From positions 124,001 through 188,000 of the forward strand of contig JACZXQ010000001.1 of NCBI GenBank assembly GCA_022571515.1: DNA of 64,000 nt. The letters run 5' to 3'. The stretch is from Gemmatimonadota bacterium (GTDB lineage: Bacteria; Gemmatimonadota; Gemmatimonadetes; Longimicrobiales; Gaopeijiaceae). Each line of letters begins with the position of its first letter. The first letter of the stretch is position 1. Positions 8,589-16,979 of the stretch are shown in pieces. The translations under genes were made by a program, and so were the position numbers. The notes beneath the pieces were generated by a model. It did not search any database and was not told where the DNA came from. It saw only the letters and a program-made list of their open reading frames with translations.

Positions 8589-9878
8589 TCAGCTGGGACG
8601 TAACGCCTTCAGATCGCTGCCCGTCGGCTCCTGGAAGACCCGGAGTCCGAACTCCGAGAGGCTCGCGATGAGGTGGTCGAAGATGTCCGCCTGGATCGCC
8701 TCGTAGTTGCCCCAGTTCGTGTCGTTGGAGAAACAGTAGATCTCCAGGGGAAGGCCTTGGGGCCCGGACGGGCGCTGCCGCACGAGGAGCGTCATCCCTT
8801 GGTGGACCTTGGGATGGTTGCGTAGATAGTGCAGCACATAGGCCCGGAACGTGCCGACGTTCGTGAGGCGCCGCTGCTCCGGAACGACATTCTCTCCCGC
8901 CACGTCCCGAACGTTGGCGGCCTCCAGCTCCTCATGCTTGCCCCGCATATAGTCGTGCAGGAACTCGAAGCGGGCCAACCGGGCCACGTCCTCGTCCGAC
9001 AGGAAGTGGATGGAGTTCATGTCCAGGTGGATCGAGCGTCTGATGCGCCTGCCGCCGGACTCGCTCATCCCCCGCCAGTTCTTGAACGACTCGGAGATGA
9101 ACTTGTGGGTGGGGACCGCGGAGATCGTCTTGTCCCAGTTCTGGATCTTGACCGTGTGCAGCGCGATGTCGATGACATCGCCGTCGGCGTTGGCCTGGGG
9201 CATCTCGACCCAGTCCCCGATGCGGATCATGTCGTTGGACATGATCTGGACACTGGCCACCAGCGAGAGGATCGTGTCCCGGAAGACCAGCATCAGGACC
9301 GCCGTAAGCGCGCCGAGGCCCGAGAGGAAGACCACCGGCGAGCGATCGGCCAGGATGGAGACCACTACGATGCCCGCAGCCGCATAAAGGAAGAGGCTGG
9401 TGACCTGTAGGTAGCCCTTGATGGGGCGGTTGCCGGCCCCGGAGTAACTCTCGGTGTAGATGTCGTTCAGGGCAGACAGGAGGCCCCCAGCGGCCGTGGT
9501 GAGGGCCACCACCACCCATGCCAAGGACACGCGGCGCACCAGGGTGGCGCCGGCGAGCATGAATCCTTCCCACGTCGTCGGCTGAAGGTCCACGGCCGGG
9601 GCGCCGGCCAGGACGTCGGGACCAACCCCCAACGCCCATCCGATTCCGGCGTAGGTCACGAGGGCCGGCGCGACCTTGGCCAACTGATGGAAGACCCGTC
9701 GCTCGATGATGCGATCGTCCCACGTGGACTTGGTCCTGCTCGCCACACGGTGAACCAGCCCCAGGATCATGCGGCGGGCCACGACGTTGGTGACCCACGC
9801 CAGAACGATGAGGGAAAGGAGCCCACCCACAGCCCAAAGCCAGTCGTGTGCGGCTAGGCTCGACAGCAAGTCCTGCAT
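8589..9878 (-). CDS. MscS-family mechanosensitive channel, YbdG-like
   Basis: A 429-residue inner-membrane protein with about five hydrophobic helices, then an MscS beta domain. Typical for the YbdG branch are the TM3-like stretch SGLGALTAVLMLVFRDTILS, the inserted element MPQANADGDVIDIALHTVKI and the motif NWDKTISAVPTHKFISESFK. Such channels open under membrane tension during mild hypo-osmotic shock. The start at 9878 is preferred over longer in-frame starts because AAGAGGAAAT lies just upstream and the protein then matches the usual YbdG length. It is divergent from another MscS gene. Confidence 0.88.
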   Translation of the reverse strand: MQDLLSSLAAHDWLWAVGGLLSLIVLAWVTNVVARRMILGLVHRVASRTKSTWDDRIIERRVFHQLAKVAPALVTYAGIGWALGVGPDVLAGAPAVDLQPTTWEGFMLAGATLVRRVSLAWVVVALTTAAGGLLSALNDIYTESYSGAGNRPIKGYLQVTSLFLYAAAGIVVVSILADRSPVVFLSGLGALTAVLMLVFRDTILSLVASVQIMSNDMIRIGDWVEMPQANADGDVIDIALHTVKIQNWDKTISAVPTHKFISESFKNWRGMSESGGRRIRRSIHLDMNSIHFLSDEDVARLARFEFLHDYMRGKHEELEAANVRDVAGENVVPEQRRLTNVGTFRAYVLHYLRNHPKVHQGMTLLVRQRPSGPQGLPLEIYCFSNDTNWGNYEAIQADIFDHLIASLSEFGLRVFQEPTGSDLKALRPS

Positions 9879-10080
9879 GGTATTTCCTCTTGGGCGACGC
9901 GGGTGCTGGTGCAAAATAGCGAGTAGGCCGAGGTTACACCGGCTCATTCGTGCCCGCCAGTTCACCGCGAGCGCCCACCCCCGGGGAGAATTCAGGCCTG
10001 AAGCACCCACTGGACGGACCCGGGCACGGCACGACACGTTGTCCCAAGCTCTACGAACACCCAAACCCGTGCGGAGCGAG

Positions 10081-11151
10081 ATGACCGAGTTCCTCGAAAG
10101 TCTGTGGGTTCAACGTGTCGGCTTCGTGGTCGGCGGCCTCCTGGCGGGGATCGTGGTGGAGTTCGTAGTCGTCCGGCGTGCGCGCCGGCTCGCCGCGAAG
10201 ACACGCGCCAGGTGGGACGACTTGTTCATCGAGTCGATCCGTGGCGTGCCGACCATCTGGTTGGGAGCGGGTGGAGTTTACTTCGCGCTCAACGTCGGCA
10301 CTGCGGACCCATTGCTGGTGAATACGCTGGAAAACGTGCTCATGGCCGTCGTGATCGGGTCTGTGATCATCGCCGCGATGAGAGCGGTGGGGGGAGGGGC
10401 CGAGATGCTGTCGGCCCGCCGGGATGGCGCGATCAAGTCGCCGACGCTGCTCGTCAACCTGGCTCGGCTGGCAGTGGGGATTCTGGGGATCTTCATCATC
10501 GTCCAGAACCTCGGGCTCGATCTCACGCCGCTGATCACCGTCCTGGGCCTCGGAGGACTCGCCGTCGCGCTCGCGCTCCAGGACACCCTGGGGAACATCT
10601 TCGCTGGAGTGCAGATCATCCTCTCCAAGCAGGTGCGTCAGAGGGATTACGTACGTCTGTCGTCGGGCGAGGAGGGGTGGGTGACCGACGTGAAGGCCCG
10701 AAACACGACGATTCAGACCTTCCCGGACGGCAACCTCGTCACCGTGCCCAACTCGATGCTCGCGTCCTCCATCGTAAAGAACTTCTCGAAGCCCAGGGCC
10801 GCGCTCTGGGTCAGTGTCGAAGTCGGCGTCAGCTACGACAGCGACCTGGAACACGTGGAGGCCGTTGCCCTGGAGGTCGCGAAGCGGGTGCTCAAGGAGG
10901 GGGACGGCGGCGTGCCGGGGGAGGACCCCATCATCCGCTACCACACCTTCGCCGACTCGAGCGTCAACTTCGAGGTTCGCATGATGGTGCGTGAGTTCGA
11001 AAGCCAGGGTCCCGTGCGTCACGAGTTCATCAAGCGGCTGCATCGGCGTTTCGCCGACGAAGGCATCGAGATCCCCTTCCCGATCCGGACGGTGGTGATG
11101 AAGGGTGGGCCCGACCCCAAGCGAGCCGAATCCTCCACCCCCGTTTCGTGA
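10081..11151 (+). CDS. MscS-family mechanosensitive ion channel
   Basis: A 356-residue MscS protein: four hydrophobic helices in the first 150 residues, a pore helix region VLGLGGLAVALALQDTLGNI, then the beta domain with RDYVRLSSGEEGWVTDV, FPDGNLVTVPNSMLA, and a C-terminal alpha/beta domain ending IPFPIRTVVMK, all MscS hallmarks. It acts as a tension-gated valve for osmolytes. The start is taken at the ATG at 10081, which gives a normal-length channel; the frame is open further upstream but that part has no membrane character. The 202 bases between the two divergent MscS genes hold their promoters. Confidence 0.9.
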   Translation: MTEFLESLWVQRVGFVVGGLLAGIVVEFVVVRRARRLAAKTRARWDDLFIESIRGVPTIWLGAGGVYFALNVGTADPLLVNTLENVLMAVVIGSVIIAAMRAVGGGAEMLSARRDGAIKSPTLLVNLARLAVGILGIFIIVQNLGLDLTPLITVLGLGGLAVALALQDTLGNIFAGVQIILSKQVRQRDYVRLSSGEEGWVTDVKARNTTIQTFPDGNLVTVPNSMLASSIVKNFSKPRAALWVSVEVGVSYDSDLEHVEAVALEVAKRVLKEGDGGVPGEDPIIRYHTFADSSVNFEVRMMVREFESQGPVRHEFIKRLHRRFADEGIEIPFPIRTVVMKGGPDPKRAESSTPVS

Positions 11152-11345
11152 CTCTCCGGATAGGGTAGATTTCCTGTCCCGCTACGCGTTCGCGGGATCG
11201 TTCTCGATCCGGGCGGGCACTCTTTTTCGTTGCAGTTCGGAGGCCACACGTTGGAAGTCGGTCAGACCGTCGAGCGGGATTCGCTCGCCGCGAGAACAAG
11301 GGACGGCACCCGCGAGGGATTCATCCTCCCCATCGGAGGAGCCGA

Positions 11346-11777
11346 GGAGAAGATCGGCGTTACCCGCATCCTCTCGCGTTTCGTTGACCTGCTTCTCTTC
11401 GGGATGACGGGGATGGCGGCCGAGTCGCTTTTGCCGGGGCACTTCTTGAGGATCCCTGGCAGTGGACCCCCATTGCACTGTTGGGTGTCGGACTGATTCT
11501 GGGGGACGCAGTGAGGTTGCGTCCGAACCGGATCACGGTGGGTGGGCTGAGGACGCTGGTGCTGGGATACTCGATTGCCGCTGGAGTAGGTCTCTACCTG
11601 CATCTGAAGTCTAACGTCGAGTTCGAGTTGGAGCTTCATCCGTCGATGGCGGGGCTGGAGCTGATCACGGAGACGCTGCGTGGTGCCATGCCAGCCCTGG
11701 CTCCCGGCGCGATGGCGCAACTGGGGCTGCTCGTCTGCTTCCGCCATCCTGGCCTGTCACGAAAACAACAAGCATGA
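11346..11777 (+). pseudogene. Frameshifted small membrane protein
   Basis: Two reading frames join into one plausible protein. The first (about 11346-11425) reads a start of a helix, RFVDLLLFGMTGMAA; the second (from about 11445) continues DPWQWTPIALLGVGLILGDA, a further hydrophobic helix near 11565-11600, and a conserved-looking LELHPSMAGLELITETLR. No single frame covers both, and each alone lacks a good start with a ribosome site. I read this as a gene broken by a frameshift (real or assembly error). The family is not recognised. Confidence 0.4.
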
Positions 11778-12059
11778 GCATTCCTCCTCGGGGGTATGCT
11801 GCTGGCGCGCCCGCCCAGTCGCAAGTCGGCCAGAGCCTGGGCGTCCCTTCCTTCGCATGGCCGATCTGCACGCGGTCGTGGCTCAACACGTCGGTGACGA
11901 CGATGAAGTGGAGCGACTGGCCCGATACGTCGAGGCCCGCTGAGCGCCGGCTACCTCGATTGGAGCGTTCCCGGGCCGGCCGCGCGGCCGGCTCCCTGCC
12001 CCACCTCGAGCGGATTCCCCGTGTGTTGACATCCGCATCGATTCGCGGATGGTTCGTCC
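11778..12059. other. Intergenic region without a supported gene
   Basis: Several short overlapping frames exist but none has a ribosome site, domain or protein-like composition. TTGACA at 12026-12031 resembles a -35 box ahead of uup, but no good -10 box follows at the right distance. The region before it (11152-11345) holds only a 6-bp stem, TCCCGC paired with GCGGGA, near 11180. Confidence 0.4.
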
Positions 12060-13871
12060 ATGGCCCTCATCAGCTGCCAGCGTCTGCACATAGCCTTCGG
12101 TGGGCCTCTTCTTCTCGAAGACGCCAACCTCCAGATCGAGCGGGGAGAGCGCGTCGGATTGGTCGGGCGTAACGGAGAAGGCAAATCCACCCTCCTGAAC
12201 ATCATCATGGGAACGGTGGCTCCGGATGCGGGGAAGGTCATACGGGACTCGGGTGCGCGCGTCTCACTGGTTGAGCAGCAGATGCCAGAACGTCTGCGGG
12301 GTTCGGCCCTGGACGTGATCACGTCGGGATCGCTCGACGGCATGACCGAGGATCACCACGCCGAGCGGTTGTGCTCGCTTCTTCATCTCGACGCGGATCA
12401 GCCCTTCTCGACCCTCTCCGGCGGACAGAAGCGCCGAGCGCTACTGGGGAAGGCCCTCGTGTGTGACCCCGACGTACTCCTTCTGGACGAGCCCACCAAC
12501 CATTTGGACCTCGATCATATCGACCAGCTCGAGACGATCCTCCTCCGGTTCCATGGCAGCGTCTTCTTCATCACCCACGATCGAACGTTCCTCCAGCGTC
12601 TCGCCACCCGTATCGTCGAACTCGATCGGGGCCGCCTCACCTCGTGGGAGTGCGACTATTCCACGTTCCTCAGTCGCAAAGACGAATTGCTCGCCAACGA
12701 AGAGAAGGAGTGGGCCCTGCTCGACCAGAAGTTGGCGAAGGAGGAGACGTGGGTTCGCCAGGGCATCAAGGCTCGTCGCACCCGAAACGAAGGCCGGGTG
12801 CGTGCCTTGGAGCAGCTTCGGCGGGATCGCGCCGACCGCCGGCAACCGGCCGGAAAGGTACGACTCAACGTACAGGAGGGGGGACGTTCCACTGCGAAGA
12901 TCGTCGAGGCGAAGCAGGTGACGTTCGGTTACGGGACGACCGATTCCCCTACGCCCCGCGTTCTCCAAAGCTTCAGCTCCACCATCTACCGCGGCGACAA
13001 GGTCGGCATCATCGGGCCCAATGGGTGCGGAAAAACGACGCTGCTCAACCTCCTGATCGGCGAGCTCCAGCCCCAGAAGGGCACGGTGAAACACGGCGCC
13101 CGTTTGGAAATCGCCTACTTCGATCAGCACCGAGACCAACTCGACTCCACCCTTACCGTGGCGGAAGCCGTCGCGGACGGGAACGAGTACGTCACCCTTG
13201 GAGGCGACCGAAAACACATCTACGGCTATCTCCAGGATTTCCTCTTTTCGTCCGAGACGGCTCGCCAGCCTGTCGGGAGCTTGTCGGGAGGGGAGCGTAA
13301 CCGCCTCCTGCTCGCCAAGCTCTTCACACAACCCGCGAACGTGCTGGTCTTGGACGAGCCCACCAACGACCTCGACACCGACACCCTCGAGCTGCTCGAG
13401 GCCCGTCTCGTGGCCTATGACGGCACCGTTCTCGTGGTCAGCCACGACCGGACCTTCCTGGATAACCTCTGCACCAGCACGCTCGTGTTCGAGGGCAGGG
13501 GCACATTCAAGGAGTACGTCGGCGGCTACTCCGACTGGCAGCGCACCGTGGCGGCTCGGGAGTCCGAGCAGCCCACGTCGCCGGGAGGCGATGCCAAGCC
13601 ACGGGGCTCCCAGGCAAAGCCGAAGCTGAAGTCGGACGATGGCAAACCCAAGAGGCTCAGCTACAAGGAACGGCAGGAGTGGACCTCACTTCCCGGGCAG
13701 ATCGAAGAACTGGAGCAGGAACTACACGAAGTCCACGAACGACTCGCCGATCCCGTGTTCTTCCAGGAAGACCCCAGCGACATTCGGACCGTGAGTCAGC
13801 GGGCAAAGGAGATCCCCGAGGAAATCGAGAGGGCCTTTGATCGCTGGGGGGAGTTGGACGAGCGGGCATGA
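12060..13871 (+). CDS. uup: ABC-F ATPase Uup
   Basis: A 603-residue cytoplasmic ATPase with two ABC domains and no membrane segment. Domain one has Walker A GRNGEGKST (about 36-44), signature LSGGQ and Walker B LLLDEPTNHLDL; domain two has GPNGCGKTT, LSGGERNR and VLDEPTNDLDT. A charged linker (about 215-280) separates them, and a C-terminal coiled coil (about 520-603) rich in E/R distinguishes Uup from other ABC-F proteins. Uup binds ribosomes or branched DNA and affects transposon excision and translation. Codon usage and length are normal for the family. Confidence 0.93.
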   Translation: MALISCQRLHIAFGGPLLLEDANLQIERGERVGLVGRNGEGKSTLLNIIMGTVAPDAGKVIRDSGARVSLVEQQMPERLRGSALDVITSGSLDGMTEDHHAERLCSLLHLDADQPFSTLSGGQKRRALLGKALVCDPDVLLLDEPTNHLDLDHIDQLETILLRFHGSVFFITHDRTFLQRLATRIVELDRGRLTSWECDYSTFLSRKDELLANEEKEWALLDQKLAKEETWVRQGIKARRTRNEGRVRALEQLRRDRADRRQPAGKVRLNVQEGGRSTAKIVEAKQVTFGYGTTDSPTPRVLQSFSSTIYRGDKVGIIGPNGCGKTTLLNLLIGELQPQKGTVKHGARLEIAYFDQHRDQLDSTLTVAEAVADGNEYVTLGGDRKHIYGYLQDFLFSSETARQPVGSLSGGERNRLLLAKLFTQPANVLVLDEPTNDLDTDTLELLEARLVAYDGTVLVVSHDRTFLDNLCTSTLVFEGRGTFKEYVGGYSDWQRTVAARESEQPTSPGGDAKPRGSQAKPKLKSDDGKPKRLSYKERQEWTSLPGQIEELEQELHEVHERLADPVFFQEDPSDIRTVSQRAKEIPEEIERAFDRWGELDERA

Positions 13872-13978
13872 CGTGGCAGATGCCGGCGGCCAGAAGTTCT
13901 GGGAACATTCAACACGTTTCATGAGCTCCTTGTCTTGAAGGGGAGTCGTAACAACCAAGCCGATGCTGGAGGATCTCG

Positions 13979-14614
13979 ATGCGGACGCGCCGCGCTGGAC
14001 TTCTCCTCGTTTTGGCGGCCGGCCTACTTTGGGCCGGCTGGGTCGGGTGGGGTATGGGGTGGGTTGCCGCCGGGGAGACCGTACTTGGACCGCACGACGG
14101 GCATGAGCTGCCCGCCGTCGATTTGGAGCGTGTGTCGGTCGGTGACGTAGCCCCCGACTTCACTCTGGAGTCCTTCCAGGGTGGCACCGTAACCCTCTCG
14201 GACTTCCGCGGTCGGAAGAACGTGCTTCTCGTCTTCTACCGCGGCCACTGGTGACCCTACTGCGCCGGTCAGCTCGGTGAGCTGAGTGAGCTCCTCGACG
14301 AGGAGCAGAAGATGAGCGTGGAGATCCTCGCGGTGTCGGTGGAAGGCCGGGACCTCCAGCAGAAGATGATCGACCGCGTCATGGAGACGTACGGTGTGGA
14401 CCTCACCTACACGCTGCTTACGGATAGGGACCACCGTGTTATCAACCGCTACGGCATCTTCAACCCCGACGGGCCGAAGACCCGCCCGATCCCGCACCCC
14501 ACGACGATGGTCATCGACCGCGAGGGGGTCATCCGGTGGATGGTCACGGAAATCGATTACAGGATGCGCCCGGAGAACGTCGAGGTCCTCGAGGCGCTGG
14601 AGTTGGTGCGGTAA
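13979..14614 (+). CDS. Periplasmic peroxiredoxin-like selenoprotein (in-frame TGA read as Sec)
   Basis: The frame from ATG 13979 (GGAGGA upstream) runs to TAA 14614 and is interrupted once, by TGA at 14252-14254, residue 92. The protein has an N-terminal signal or anchor (residues 5-30), the AhpC/TSA opening GDVAPDFTLESFQGGTVTLS, then FYRGHW, TGA, PYC, and a normal redoxin remainder including PHPTTMVIDREGVIRWM. Homologues have WCPYC here, so TGA replaces the first, peroxidatic cysteine; C95 is the second residue of a UxxC motif. About 120 codons downstream are intact, and a hairpin with a GGU loop lies 21 bases after the TGA. Both points favour selenocysteine over a nonsense mutation. Predicted role: thiol or selenol peroxidase, or disulfide chemistry, in the periplasm. 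Confidence 0.8.
14266..14288 (+). promoter_or_regulatory. Putative bacterial SECIS hairpin
   Basis: CAGCTC (14270-14275) and GAGCTG (14279-14284) form a perfect 6-bp stem around the loop GGT; a T-A pair (14269/14285) extends it, and after one G-G mismatch two more pairs follow (14266-14267 with 14287-14288). The loop guanines lie 22-23 bases after the TGA, inside the spacing used by SelB-read bacterial SECIS elements, and the loop has the GU they need. The hairpin also encodes amino acids, as expected in bacteria. Confidence 0.65.
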
Positions 14615-14616
14615 CA

Positions 14617-14995
14617 CCTTCTAGGCGCTTCGGTAACTGGCATACGATCTATACGCGAATGAATCGCTGGGCCAAGGCAGGTGTGCCGGATCGCGTCTTT
14701 ACGGCCCTGCAGGAGCAGCAGATCATCCGGATCAAGATCGAAGCGAGGTCGCTGGACAGTACCATCGTCACGGTGCACCCTGATGGCACCGGCGCGTTGA
14801 GAAAAACGGCCCACAGGCCATCGGCACGACGCGCCGGAAGGACGCCGACTGCTACGCACGTTGAGACCGGTAGAATCCACAGTGGCCATGATCATGGACC
14901 GGGCGTACGAGGGCGATGAAACACGGCAATTAGTCTTGGAGCCGGGATTTACGCCGGTCGTACCGCATGTTTACCGCCTTCATCCACTTTGCGCC
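14617..14995 (+). mobile_element. Remnant of an IS5-family transposase
   Basis: Starting directly after the selenoprotein stop, one frame reads RRFGNWHTIYTRMNRWAKAG, LQEQQIIRIKIEARSLDSTI and VHPDGTGALRKTAHRPS, which matches the N-terminal half of IS5-group transposases including the first catalytic Asp in SLDST. After about 14860 a second frame gives MDRAYEGDETRQLVLEPGFT and PVVP, the region of the second catalytic Asp. The C-terminal Glu part is missing and no terminal inverted repeats were found, so this is a frameshifted, truncated relic. Confidence 0.75.
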
Positions 14996-15316
14996 CATCG
15001 TCGAAACCCTCAGATAGTGTTGACAGGCCCTAGATCAGGAGCCATGTATCAACACCCCCAGCGCCCAAGAATCGCCCCCGGCCAGCCCACCGCCCGACCT
15101 CCCCCTGGCTCGTCCACCACTTCCCGCCCTACCTTGTCTTCCGGCACCAGAGTGCCTTTAAAGTTCCTATCCATGATTACAAACTAGGGAGCCGGACAGA
15201 GGTGGCTCTCGAGAGCGTATGCGTTAAAGTAAGAAGACGAGACCAGCACCCTTGGAGTCCATGCGGCGTAGGTTGCCAGGAGACTCCAGGAAAATCAGGC
15301 CGGAGGTGGTTTACTC
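14996..15316. other. Intergenic stretch after the IS relic
   Basis: Only short frames without domain or ribosome site. It probably contains the rest of the IS decay and the promoter of the following TonB plug gene. GGAGG at 15302-15306 serves as the ribosome site for the TTG start at 15317. Confidence 0.45.
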
Positions 15317-16174
15317 TTGATCGACAACGGCCGTCGAACGCTCTGGGCTCTCCTCGTGATGTTGGCGGTTCAAGGTGTGCTCAGGGAGGAATCCCGACTC
15401 CGGGGCCAGGTTCCGGACTCGGCAGCCTCCGTCCGTGGATGGGTCTTGGAGCACGAGACCGGAGTACCTCTGGAGGGAGCTACCGTGTCGTTGGCATCTG
15501 GCCCCGACAGCCTCCCAAGGGTTGGGACCCGGATCTCTGGACCAGGAGGAACGTTCCTCTTTCCTGTTGTCCCGCCTGGCCTCTACCGCCTCTCGGCCAC
15601 ACTGTTGGGCTACGGGGATCTCCGGGACACCCTTCGCGTGGAGTCTGCTTCCGAGTTGGAGCTGACCCTTCCATTGTCGGTGTCCGGGGTGGCCCTGGAG
15701 CCCATCGTCGTGGTTGTCAGACGACGGCCCATCGGGCCCCTTGCAGGATTCGAGAGGCGGCGGCGGAGGCTGAGGGGAACGTTCATCACGAGGGAGGACA
15801 TCGAGGCCTCGAACCCCTACGAGTTCACGGATCTCCTCCGCACCGTTCCCGGGGCCCGCCTCGTTCCCACGTCCACCTTCGGGAACAGGGTCCTCTTCCG
15901 TGGCGGATGCACTCCTGACCTCTGGGTGGACGGGACCCACGTCAGTACAACTGTGGACATCGACTCATTCCTCCGACCGGAGGACCTGGAGGCGGTGGAA
16001 ATCTACCGAGGACCCGAACTCCCGGGGGAGTTCGGATCAAATCTCTGTGGTGCCATCGTGGTTTGGACGCGGAGGGGCGAGCCCGCCCTCGAAGGAACCG
16101 AAGGAAGGAGCCTTCGACGGCAGTTGATCTTTGCCGCATCCTTCGTGCTACTGGGGTTCTTCATGGCCCGTTGA
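15317..16174 (+). CDS. Carboxypeptidase-regulatory and TonB plug domain protein without barrel
   Basis: A 285-residue exported protein: signal-like leader, a carboxypeptidase-regulatory-like beta domain (about 38-118; VRGWVLEHETGVPLEGATVS), a TonB receptor plug domain (about 140-260; ITREDIEASNPYEFTDLLRT, LFRGGCTPDLWVDG, LEAVEIYRGP), and a hydrophobic C-terminal helix (about 270-284) in place of the 22-strand barrel. Plug-only proteins are found beside TonB receptors in Bacteroidota- and Gemmatimonadota-like genomes; the role is unknown. Start is a TTG with GGAGG 10 bases upstream. A later ATG at 15359 would cut the signal peptide. Confidence 0.8.
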   Translation: MIDNGRRTLWALLVMLAVQGVLREESRLRGQVPDSAASVRGWVLEHETGVPLEGATVSLASGPDSLPRVGTRISGPGGTFLFPVVPPGLYRLSATLLGYGDLRDTLRVESASELELTLPLSVSGVALEPIVVVVRRRPIGPLAGFERRRRRLRGTFITREDIEASNPYEFTDLLRTVPGARLVPTSTFGNRVLFRGGCTPDLWVDGTHVSTTVDIDSFLRPEDLEAVEIYRGPELPGEFGSNLCGAIVVWTRRGEPALEGTEGRSLRRQLIFAASFVLLGFFMAR

Positions 16175-16189
16175 ACGGCCCGGCCGTCT

Positions 16190-16687
16190 TCACCAGGGGA
16201 ACCCAATCCGGAACGGGATGCTAAAGAGGGTCATCGCCTCCGGCTCTGGCCCCTCGCCCTCGCCCAGGCCCTCGGAGGACCCACCAAAGGCCCGCGCCGC
16301 GAGGACGGCCGCCGCCGCCACTCCCAACATGGCGGCCGTGAATCCTGCTGTGCGCTTCCCATCCAGCTGCTGGAGCTCCACATCGGCCACGTAGTAAGGC
16401 AGGAGCCGGATCGTGTCGGTCAAGGAGGTCGGAGGGAACCCCTCGCGCTGCACGGAGGTCTCGATCAACAAAGCCAATCCCTCCCCATCCCAAGAAGCCA
16501 GGGGCCCCTTCACGGAGCGGACATTCGGGCCGAAATACCCGCGCATCTCCTCGACACCGGCGTCGGTGAGGCGGGCCCGGAGTTCGGCGCCGGGCAGGAC
16601 ACGGGCCCGATCGGCGGGAACGTAGCGGTAGCACCCCCCTGTGACGGCGAGAGCGGCAATGACGAGAGTTGTGCGGACGATGCTCAT
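16190..16687 (-). CDS. Small exported lipoprotein of unknown function
   Basis: A 165-residue protein beginning with a lipoprotein signal whose lipobox is VTGGC (Cys19). The middle part is a mixed alpha/beta domain with no recognised motif; a hydrophobic stretch at about residues 110-135 (alanine-rich) could be a membrane helix. It is convergent with the plug-domain protein, 15 bases apart, and divergent from the SusC gene. Confidence 0.7.
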   Translation of the reverse strand: MSIVRTTLVIAALAVTGGCYRYVPADRARVLPGAELRARLTDAGVEEMRGYFGPNVRSVKGPLASWDGEGLALLIETSVQREGFPPTSLTDTIRLLPYYVADVELQQLDGKRTAGFTAAMLGVAAAAVLAARAFGGSSEGLGEGEGPEPEAMTLFSIPFRIGFPW

Positions 16688-16979
16688 GGCTCCAGGATTC
16701 CAGTAGGAGAATTCCTCGGGGTCTCGAACGAGAAACTATGCGCGCCCCTCGGGACAGGAAAGGCCCGACGCAACGCGGCATGCCCCACTCCTGCAGTGCT
16801 TCCTTACATGACTCGAGACTCGAAAATTTGGTTTGACCTTGGAGTCGTCGAGCCATATCATACCAGCTGACGTACCCCTACAGTCGTGTCTAGAGACGCA
16901 GAGAAGCGTTGTCTCCGGAGAGATTTCCGCCGCGCACGGTGGAAATCCTGTTTGTACCTCGCAAGTAAGGAGTGATGCC

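Noticed and set aside
11182..11478. Minus-strand frame opposite the frameshifted membrane gene
   Set aside because: The plus strand gives hydrophobic helices that join across a frameshift; the minus frame lacks a start signal.
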